This document shows, piece by piece, positions 44,933 through 55,800 of a stretch of DNA of 64,000 nucleotides. The notes under the pieces are model-generated. The model ran no database searches. It was not told the origin of the DNA and saw nothing but the letters and a program-made list of their open reading frames with translations. Position 1 is the stretch's first letter. Each line of letters opens with the position of its first letter. The DNA is taken from assembly GCA_024195265.1 (NCBI GenBank), contig JAJLRJ010000002.1, forward strand, positions 15,674,764 through 15,738,763, in the 5' to 3' direction. Source of the DNA: Dendrophyllia cribrosa (taxonomy: Eukaryota > Cnidaria > Anthozoa > Scleractinia > Dendrophylliidae). The position numbers and the translations under genes were made by a program.

Positions 44933-45243
44933 AATAACGACTTTAAGTGCAAGTAAACTTAAAGAACAATTTCGACTATCTTTAAGTGCACCGTAAATTA
45001 CTTAAATAAGCCTTTACTTGACAACACTTAAAGCAAGTAATGAACAATTTAAGTTGCCTTTAGGGGTCTTTAAGTTGTTGAAAAGTTGAATTAAAGATAA
45101 CGTAAAGGTTCTTAAACACATATTAAAGATACTTACTTTAATACATTTAAGAGTATTTACGTCTCAACTTAAAGATTTTCGATACCTTTAAGTAAAATTT
45201 AATTTTCTCTTAAAGATTAGTAAATTCATTATTTCGTCCTGTG
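44933..45243. repeat. MITE-like element packed with CTTTAAG words
   Basis: Ends CACAGGACGAAATAA and, inverted, TTATTTCGTCCTGTG. The interior is dominated by ACTTAAAG/CTTTAAGT words in both orientations. Confidence 0.78.
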
Positions 45244-46005
45244 AGAACGATAGCAAACTTCAATGTTCTGCGGCATTAGCTCTTTCCCACATAGAATATC
45301 TTTGATTTCAAGAATAGAGGAGGAGCTGATGGTTAATAATTATATTTCATTATAAAAATAAAGAAAATCCATTTGCGTCAAATAAATTTTAGGAAATGTT
45401 CGTGCTTCACCAATCAGAATAGCAGAAGACAATAGCTAATAATTTTGCTTCTTTGATGAAGTTCCCCAAATACAATTTCTTTTAAAAATTGTATGTTGTG
45501 CGATTGGGTCTCAAATTACTTGAAACCTTAAAAAAATTAGACAAAATGCACCTTGAACCTTAACTTTTTAGCGGTTTTTGAGTCTAGTTTAATGAGATCA
45601 CTAGTTGTAACAATGAAAAATCTTGACATTCCATCGTGTTTGACATTCTATTGCCGTTCAGCGCTATCCTTCTTATGCGGATCATTACTTAAAACCTCTA
45701 ATTGCACCTGTTAACACCTCTCAAGTTCCCAATGTCTCCAACTGCGCTGCTTGTTCAAAAAAACTAAAAAGTGTCCATTGGTTCACCATGCATTACAAAA
45801 GCACCTGCGTGTTTTGATCAGTATTTTTTGTTCAAAATGAAAGCTTATACTATTCTTCTCATCGCGCTCCAGTAAATAAAAATAGTTGATTCGGTCGACG
45901 GTCTTCATGCATGAAGAACACCAGTCTTTATATGCCATGTTCCGTTGCGAACGTTTCCGAGTTATTCCAGTTCCTATCAATGAAAATCGTCTCTTGGTTC
46001 TTGTC

Positions 46006-46870
46006 ATGAATTTAATTCTGCATATAGGTAGGTAGACATTCAGTACATCATCGTTACCAATAACGTTAACTGTCACTGGCACAACAACTTACAGTCCATT
46101 TGAGGACTAGTCTCGCCCGCCGTAAGAAATAATAATTAGACAAACTCCGAGATCAGACCCCCATGAAGCCACTAACTAAACCAGATTTGCCAAGCAACAA
46201 TGTTTTTTTTTTTTTGCGGCGATTTTGGATGAGAAAACTATACAGTGGAACCGACCATTAAGGGAACACCATCGGGACTAAGAGAAGTGTCCCCTTAATT
46301 GAGGCGTCCCTTTAATAGAGGTGATAATTATAAAGATTATATGAGCGTTTTGCTGACCGAGACTAGGAGAAGTGTCCCCTTAATAGAGATGTCCCAAAGT
46401 CGACTTTCCACTGTATATAGACACCACACTGTTCGTTGTTGTTTTTTCTTTGGCTCCAACACCGGTACATGATACGACTCTGAGTGAAAGCCGGTCAGTT
46501 AAAACTGATATTTTCTTTTCTTTGTTTTTGTAAGGTTTCATAATGTATGTATTATTCCATAATGTATGTACCACTGGAAGTTCGCGTTTCCCGCCAAGAG
46601 ATTGTCTACCGATGGCTACGTTTGACAACACTGTTATTTCAACTTCTCAGAATGCTTCAGTATCAAAAACCAAGCTTGGGCATTACAAAAACCTTTCCTC
46701 GTGTGTTTTGGATTGTTGTGACAGAAAAGACTGTGATCTCGCGCTGTTTGACTTGGACGGCAACTTGTGTTATGGACTGTTGTGTTTAGCAAATAATGTT
46801 TGCCATTTTCAATCAGCTAAACCGGGACAGAGATCCTTCCAGGCTGTCTTGCTAAGTAATACGTTTAAGG
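46006..46870 (+). other. MANSC-GH116 gene: signal region and MANSC domain 1
   Basis: Exon 46,535-46,870 (acceptor TTTTTGTAAG) encodes a MANSC domain: [19 protein letters not shown], then [14 protein letters not shown]. It ends in phase 1 at AAGG|GTAGGT. The candidate first exon 46,006-46,027 (MNLILHI, donor GTAGGT, phase 1) would give a hydrophobic leader [18 protein letters not shown], laid out like the neighbouring MANSC gene whose signal peptide is also split by a phase-1 intron. The MANSC exon is solid; the first exon is a guess. Confidence 0.6.
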
Positions 46871-49800
46871 GTAGGTTTACTTTTAATTATGCTTATCCTG
46901 TTACATGCGCTCTGGTTTTGGCGAGCGAAGGGAAAAATTGCGTGAAGAGAAAAATGTTCCGAGAGCAAGTTACGAAAGGTTAGCGGTGCTCACTGCAAAA
47001 TTGAATGTTTGTACTTCGCACGCGGAATGAGCCGGAGAGCTTGGAATAGGTTGCCTGTCATGTTTTTGCATTAACTGGTGTTACGTTTTATTCGACTTTG
47101 CGAGATATGTTTTCTCAAGAACGATGTACGTCTTATTTAGCTCTAGTGTCATGGAAAGATAGGACATTCCGGTTAAAGACAACGGGAAAATAACCAGGCT
47201 CTCTTTGCAGTCTCTGTGAAGTTTCCTGGCCCCGGTTGTTCAAAAGGTGGCATGATAGCGCTATCCACCGGATAAATCACTATCCAGCGGATAACACAAT
47301 GGATTTTGTTAATACTTATCCACTGGATAGTGATTTATCCAGTGGATATATAACGCTATCCACCTTTGAACAACTGGGACCTGCTCAATTAAAACCGCTG
47401 ATAGTGATTTTTTCTTCTTTAATTTCGTTTTTGTGTGGGTAACCTAAGGGTAATATTTCGTGTTTAGTGTTTGAATAAAATTGATATATTGGTGAGAGAA
47501 ATCTTTGACCCGCAAGTTCTAAGCTGGTACCTGCAAACTGAGTACAATGCTTCATAGACTGCTTTTCTCACGTTTTGTTGCCGTCTTCCTATCTTTTTCC
47601 TCGATGAAGCACTGATAAACCAGATTAAGATCAAATCGGGGAGTCAGAGATCTTTCTATTTCAGTTGGCCGAGTTTACGGACGCACTTTAAACAAAAAAA
47701 TTAATGTTGTGCCGGATTATAACAAATTGTTGCAATCGTTTGCTTGGAAATAAAAACTTTTTTCTTTGCAAGTTCAGTTTGCTTCGTTCTACATTCGATG
47801 TTCGCCTAAATTTTGCAGGATTTCGTCCACAGACTCAAAAGTTTGAATTACATTATATGTTTTCATAATTGACCGTCCGCTCTGGGAGTGAAATGGTTAA
47901 GTATTGTTTGTTTACAATATCTTATTGTTATTCCTATTGTTATTCCAACGACAGACTATCGCAGCCAGAAGGACAGAAAAGCAAAGCAAGAGCTTTTTAA
48001 TGCCAATAAAACGTTAAAAAGACAAAAATATATATTCGATGGGGTGGCGCGTTCTGCAGACAACTGGAAAGTCAAGGGTGAAGCTAAACAAACAACAAAT
48101 TTGGATCAACGGAAAGACTTGCATAAAGATGATAGAAAATGCAACATCAAGGAAATTGCACAAAATGTCACTCTGAATTCCGGCATGGATGCAGGAATAT
48201 TTAAGCCGCACGGAAAAATCGATAACATTACAACTTGCGCGCAGCTTTGTTGTCAGGACCGACTGTGCGACATCGCTGTTATCATGACTGATCGTTGTTA
48301 CACTGTGCAGTGTTTCAGCGCGAAAGACTGTGAATCCAAAGCAAGTAAAGCCCCTGATGTTATCATAGCATATATGGACAACCACTGGAAAAATCACAAA
48401 CATTGGAGTTCACGGATAAATGAAGGCAAACACAGGAAAATAAACAAAAAAACTGTTGTGCCAAACCCAACTGAAGGTAAGCAACATCAAGAGAGAATAA
48501 AGTTAAGAGAGTCCTCCCCCTTGCACGTCCATCTCAATTGCAAGTTTTGTTTTTAGTTCGGATAAAAAGTATACACCTAATTCAAAAAAGGTTGCTTTGG
48601 TCTTTGGTAATTGGGCATTGGGAAGCTATTGTTTGGCGGTCACTCAAGCAAAGCATTGCATTGTGTTCCGTATGCCCAAATGCCAATGACCAATTACCAA
48701 TGACCAATTGTCAAAGCAACCTTTATTGAATTAGGTATATTGGAATCAAGGATTAAGTTACCCGTTCTATTGCCTGTGGTTGGTCTAAAAATAACTGAAG
48801 TTGAATTATCATCGAAAGAAAACATGTTTGCGGAATGGATTCTTACTTGATCCTCTCTTACGAGAAGATCTAAATCTAGGCCTAGCCCCGCCTAGATATT
48901 TGCGGGACAATTAATATTGTTCTATTTTGATTATTGTTTTAAAATAAATTGTTGTTGTTGTTGTTAGAAAAACTTAGCATGCTTTCCAATGATATTTGAA
49001 GGCAATTTCATTATTTAATTTGGTTTCGTTGGCTTTTCTCTCAACGTTATCGCCCAATATTCTGAACGGAGAAATACAATCTTTCATACTAGTGTCTATG
49101 AATCTGGTATCTGCACCAGCCTCTCGAGAACCGGGCTAAACATTCTGAATGACTAAATTAAATTATTTTGCAATCACGCAAAATATCTGTTTTATCCACC
49201 CTAAATGTCTAGTTTGGCCAATTTTTGTTTTGTTTTTTTTAGTTTGACCAATGCTATTAATGCTTTACAAAAACAACTGATCAGAGTTAATGGTTTGGTT
49301 TGTAGGTAACACCGGTGATGTTCTCGATTCAATCCAGTTCCTGAACGGACCGTCTACCGTCACATCAGACATGAAGTTCATCTTTCTTCAGCAGTGTGCT
49401 CTGTACGTGGAACCGCAAAATTTCACTAAGCCTGTACATGGCTGGGTCACGCCCCGATATACTCCAGTTAAATATCTGTACCAGGCTCCTGGTGGAACTC
49501 CTCCTCCTCTTGGGATGCGATCAGCTGTACCACTTGGAGGAATGGGCACAGGTAATGCAGTTATACAAAGAGCCAGAAGACCGTAAATGAATAATCGGAT
49601 GTACATGTGTTTGCTTGATTGTTTTTTTTTTCTTTTGCTTGCAAGCTTGCTTGTTTGTTTTATAATTCACCGGAGTGAAACACTCGCTATGTTTCCTTCT
49701 AATTTCTCAAAAGACCATTCTGAACTGCGTTTTGCCCCTTTTCTGAAAACGAGGCCGGATGCAAAAATGAACTTTGAATTTTCTCATACCATTCTGAACT

Positions 49801-52800
49801 GCGTTTTGCCCCTTTTTTGAAAACGAGGCCGGATGCAAAAATGAACTTTGAATTTTCTCATAAAAGATTTTGCACTACAGTTTCACCGCTCTGAAAATAT
49901 AATATCGTAATATCAAACGTCGACATCTCTACTATTGAATGTAAGAATGTGATCAGCGCAGTTATGCAGCAACAGGTAGAGTTGCAATTAGAAAAAGTAA
50001 ATAAGAAGCAAAGGACCGCGAACGAAAATGCTGCCGGTGTACATAGGATCTGGAGCAGATCTTGTCAGCCAAAAATAGAGATACAATCAAGTATAGAGCA
50101 AGGCTGATACTTCGTAGAACATTTAACGCGACAACGACATGATAGAGCCCAAACTGAATGCCAAAATGCAACCGTGGACAGGTGTTCCCAACCAGGTCGA
50201 AACAGCTGTCCACGGTTGCATTTTGGCTTTCAGGGTTTGGGCTCTATCATGTCGTTGTCAAGTTAAATGTTCTACGTAGTATCAGCCTTGCTTTGTACTT
50301 AAATAGCAATAAAAGTCTGAACAAAAAATTCAGGCCTCGACGGGATTCAAACCCATGCCCATTATGACCTTTGCGATCCCGGTGCAAACGGTCTCTGACC
50401 ACTGAGCTACAAGGCCAGATGGAAATCGGGTCAATAGGCCATTTGCACGATGGCGTCATTTGACGACAACTACCAGAATTTATTTCGTTTTTTCTTTCTT
50501 ATTTAAATTTTGTAATCTCAGTGCGGTTTAAATAACAATAGACCTAATTTGCACAACAAAACAAAAAATGAAGGATTCTGGTAGTTGTAGTCATATGACG
50601 TCATCGTGCAAATTGCCTATTATGACGTGAAGTGATGAACATGGCCATTTAATAAATTTGCCCTTTGCGGTAGTGCCAGCCTTGCATTCAGTTTTGTATT
50701 TTCACATTCAAATGACGCCTGGCACGAGATCTTTCACAAGGAAGATCCGGCAACTACCAGCAAGTTTAATTTCTGCGTCGTGTGGACCTCTGCTTTCAAA
50801 GGTTTTTCTGATGAATATGATAATACGTATATGTGATCATTGCAGTTATCCAACAACTGAAGGAGTTGCAATCTCCTACTATTGTTATCCAGGTTCCTTA
50901 GAGCTTCGGGCTGACGGATCAATCCACGAATGGACCCTCGAGAACCAGTCCCCAGGTGGCTCGGCCAAACTTGGCCCAGGCGCCCTGGAAAAAGCAGTAC
51001 TCGGTGTAAGAGTCAGTTCGTCATTAGGGAGCAAAGCTGCCCTGCTGCGAACAAACCCTCCCCCAGGGTACCCTGGAGTGAAAGCGTTGGCTTACTCGGG
51101 GTCTTTTCCAGTGTCAAGACTCAGTGTGAGGGATGAGAAATTTTTTGGTGTGGAAATGGATTTATTTGCGTATGGGACACTTCATCCGAGAAAAGCAGAT
51201 TTGTCGTTTGTTCCTGGTGTGGTGTTTACGCTGAACGTTCGAAATCCTACTCAGAAGGCAGTGAATGTGTCTTTCTTGCTTAATATGCCTCTTGGTGAAC
51301 AGCCAGGTACCTTCGTGAATTATGAAAACCTCGTTAAGGCGGGGGTAAACATAAATTTGAATGACATTTTAAGAGGTTTAAAGAAGGGATAGAAGAAAGA
51401 AAATGATTTTGGAACACCAACAGACAGTTGATACCCACGCAAGAGTACCCTAGGTTTCTAGTGGACTAACTTGGTGTCCGTCTATTAATTATTAACTACA
51501 AATTCTATGTTTAAAACTTCACTAAACATTTCAATATTTCTTGGGTGCCTGAACACAGTTTTACTGTACCTATGCATCATTCATTGTCATTTTAAAACCA
51601 CTAACGTCTGGTCGCCCAAAATTGGCAAGGCATGAGATTAAGCAACAAGCATTATATTTTGACATTTTTCTTGAGCTTTTAGGGTGTTGCCATGGCAACA
51701 AGGTGGACTGTAAATCAGCCTGTAATATTTGGTTTCGTTTATTTTCAGAAAATCTAGTCATTAGATTTTGTCCATCATTTGTCTCTAGTAAACTCATAAA
51801 AATATTCGCATGTTAACGCTAGTCTCGTGTAATTTTGACGGAGGGATCTTCCGTAATTTGTTGTTTAATATGTTTGCGTTTTGTGAAAATCTCCTCTGTT
51901 AAATTTCAAATTTTTGGTAGCAGATGAGTTCAGCATATTCGGAACTATTATTGTGCCAAATTTCGTCAAATTCTAATGAGTGGTTCCGTAGAAATCAGCA
52001 CGTTTCCGAGGAAAGTCGCTAAAACATCCAGTCACAATTTTTTGGTCAACTGCGCATGCGTTGCATTTAACTGGGTTCTCAATCCAAAAACAAAAACGAC
52101 CAAAAATGCAGTGAATTTCTTCAATAGTTTTATATATTATCTATTGATTCAACAAACATTTTCACAAACAAAAAATTGTTTGATTTTAAGACGAAAAACA
52201 ACACTTTCGCGATCCACGCTGAGCAAAATAAAATGATCGCTGAATAGGCGCCACGTTTGTTTTTCTCAAAACTTTGCGCGCGCTGACTCACGTAATTATA
52301 TAAGCAGCTGAAATTGAAGAGCGCGCGCAAACTGTGTTCAGCCACCTTTTTATAAATCCTTTGAGAAAAACTATTTCCTCCCAAACATACCCAAAAATCA
52401 CCACTGCAAAACACCCCATAACATAGATTCATGAGATGAGCAGAGAGTTTTTGGATTGCTTGAAACGTGAACGAGATATTTTCATTAAAGCCATGTCAAG
52501 TGGGGGAAAAATGGCGTTCATGTTTACCCCCGCCTTAGTACAGTAACCTCATTGTAACGGACATTTTATGATCCTAGCAAACTCCTTGGGATATGGGTAT
52601 GGGACTCCCTGGGGTATGGGTATGAGTATGGGTATGGGACTCCTTGGGATATGGGTATGGGTATGGGACTCCTGGGGTATGTGTATTAGTATGGGAATCC
52701 CTGGGGTATTGGTATGGGGCTCCCTAGGTATGGGTATGGGTATGGGTATGGGACTCCCTGGGGAATGAATATGGGGAATTATGTAGTGTGCCTCTTGTCC

Positions 52801-55800
52801 TCTATATCAGCATTACACAGGGGTGACGGGATACCATCGATTTCATTGATACACGACCATTTAGATCAAAATTCCACTGGCAGGAGTTCATTCTGACTTG
52901 TGATACAAAAATATCGTTAACGCATGTCAAAAAAAAAATATATATATATATATATATGTAGTGAATTGACTTTACCTTTTGAGATTGTCGGAGGGAAGGG
53001 AGGGGGAAATGTTCATGTCTGTTGTTTTGAATAAGTGTGGAATATGTATTTCTGTAATGATCTCTTATTTGCTCTGCCTACTTTTGTCTGTGAATGTAGC
53101 TCATATGTAGGAGTACCCCCCCCCCCCCCCCCCCCCCTCTGCACTAATGCCCCATTCCCACATTAGACTAGTGAACTTGACAAGGTATTTTTTTAACTCC
53201 TTAGACACATCAAGAGATGGCCATGATATAGAGACTGCGACTGATGTAGAGTCGTCAGCTCAGTGTGCCGCAATGTGTAATGAGGATAATCGCTGCATGG
53301 CATGGAGTTACGAAAAGAACAACTGCTCGCTAAAGGACGTTATGCCGCTTCATGCTTATAAGCCTGACGTCACTTCCGGTGAGCCAGGCAAACTTTCATA
53401 TATTTTGGGATGTTTTCGACTGTTTCGAAAGGGGGGGGGGAGGGTTATGTTTTTTTGGTGGGGGGAGGGGGGGAGAGGAGGGGGTAGTTTTGGTTCAGAG
53501 TTTTTTTTTAAGTTATTGTGATTTTGGCTTCTTTCGCACCTCCCCATCATTTTTTAACTTGCGTGGTTGTTGTGCAAACTGGCATCGTAATTTGTATAAA
53601 ATCATTTTCCCTGATTTATATACAACCTCGTTCCTAGGATCCTCTTTTCCTGAGTTGCGAGCCCTTTCACTGGCAACCACAAGGGGTAAGGCGAGAAAAC
53701 GCTTGACACTTCAGCCTGCAATTTAGCCTAAAGCTAAAACGTTTTGTCGTGATTTGGAACTTATAAACATAGCCAGTTTTTTATCGAATTTATATGCATA
53801 GGAGTGAAAGGATATTGGAATATAAGTGGAGAGATGTTGACATGTTATCGACCCGAAAATTTTCCAAGCAGCGGAAGCACCACTTTGATGTCAATCAACT
53901 CGAACAAACCATCCTTTGCCGTCACGGATGACTTCCGGTCAGTTTGGGACGCGTTCGAATCAAGTGGAAGATTGAGGAAAAGGATCGAGACTTCTGGCTT
54001 TCATGGAACGATATCTGTCAGTGCAAGATTACCTGCTGGTATAAGTGAAACCTTGACTTTCATATTAGCCTGGTATTACCCTAACAGAGATCATTCAGGA
54101 GAGAGAGTAGGGCAGTATTACAGGTAAACAACTCGATTCCGCCATGATCCGTGAATTTTTATACTTTTATCGATGCGTGTACTCAACTTGGGTTAAGATC
54201 TAGCAGTGTTTTTATAAAATAGCAGGTGAATAAGTGAATCAGAGTGTTAATTTGAAATAAAACTAGTATTATCGTGTACTGCTATAAAGAGTAGAATCGA
54301 GTGGGAAAAAATGGTTAACCAGAAATTTCAATTGCAACCCGTTACTGTGTTTCGCTTGCTTGTCGTGCAGGAAGTATTTCTTTTACTCATTCTCATCCGG
54401 TCTGCGCTAGTATTTAGCTTCTTTGAAAAATCCTGCTAGAAGTAAGAATATTTCGTAAAGTAGAACAGTCTCGAGGGCTTTTGTAGCGTGTCGCGTCGCA
54501 CGGTTTGTTTTGTATTCTCGGGTATTCTTTAACCGAGCCGTATTAAAAAAAAAATCATTGAAATTGTTCCTTCGTTTTCGTATAAATGTTAAAATGTTAC
54601 ATAGTGGCCAAAAGGGAAAAGATAGAGCATATACTATAGAGAAAAAATATGTATTAAGTAAAAAAAAGAAAAATCGGAGGAAAAAAAAGTCATCGACGAG
54701 GATGGGATTCGAACCCACGCGTGCAGAGCACATTGGATTAGCAGTCCAACGCCTTAACCACTCGGCCACCTCGTCAGCTGATATTAAATGCTACAAATTT
54801 AAATAATTATTGTGTTGATACATAACCACCCAAATTAACATATATCGTCAATTTACGAACGAAGTCAGGATTGGACAACGAAATAGTTGCTAATAGAAAG
54901 AAACCTTTCCTTTTTGTTTTCTTTCAATTGAAAGAGGACTAAAAAATTCTAGGTTCTTTTCGACCGGTCGACGTCAAAGCACTAAACAAACGGCGGCGGT
55001 GACTTACTTAGCATATGCAAATGCGATGAAAATTACACCAAATCGTTTCAAAAGGAATCAAAACAGAGTAATTTTATACACGCAAGCGAATTTCAGCATC
55101 GCGCGCGCCAACAAAATCGCCAGCAACACAGGCTAACACGCAGGTGAACTAGAATTTTAGCCAAAAGATATAGATAATGGATGCAATTTACCGTAAAATT
55201 TTAATAGATGTCTTAATATGGAGGATTTTTCTCACGATTTTTCGTAATGAAAAATCTTTCTTCTATCCATGGCGATATTTATACGCGGTCGAGACAACGA
55301 ATCGAAAGCCGATCAAACAGAGGAAAGCACGCGGCACTTTTACAAGTGGCACACGTTCCGCGCTCCGCGTTTCGCGTTCTGCGTGAGACAACTTTTACTG
55401 TTCTTACACGCCGTTTTACACAATTTATAAACAGGAGCTGATCTAGACTTGAGCAAAACGTTTATTAGCTATATTATGTCATACAATTTACATAAAAAAA
55501 TTATTTGGAGGATTGTTGTACGTTATATATGAAAGCACGAAAAGCAAAGCATGGCACACGCCTCATGCTCCGCGTTTCGCGCTGCACAATCTAGAAGCTT
55601 AGAATCTGATGAAAAATTGACTGTTCGTAAGGCTAAGTGGGTTAGCTGGTAGCAGTTTTTTGCTGTTGTTGTGTTCAGTTTTCTAAACAATAAGATACGG
55701 TGCATAAATCTGACATGTTTGATTGTCTTTGATTGTCAACTTACAACTAGTCACTGTCCTGCTTCATTTTCAGTCAGCTGTTCAATTCCAGTACGGACGT

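Larger units (their letters stand above)
42970..46005. other. Region between the divergent MANSC genes
   Basis: About 3 kb with no recognised exon; it must hold the promoters of both neighbouring genes. It contains tandem copies of a dispersed repeat (44,400-44,627) and an inverted-repeat element (44,933-45,243). No clear promoter motif can be assigned. Confidence 0.5.

Noticed and set aside
46543..46983. MANSC exon read on to the stop at 46,983 as a complete single-exon gene
   Set aside because: A GTAGGT donor at 46,871 in phase 1 joins in frame to the exon at 47,955, and the residues after it have no MANSC character. A short unspliced isoform cannot be excluded.
52568..52896. Gly/Met/Tyr-repeat protein
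   Set aside because: It is the translation of the TATGGG minisatellite.
54407..54806. Open frames on both strands around 54,500-54,800
   Set aside because: The conserved-looking parts ([12 protein letters not shown] on the minus strand) are translations of the tRNA-Ser gene.
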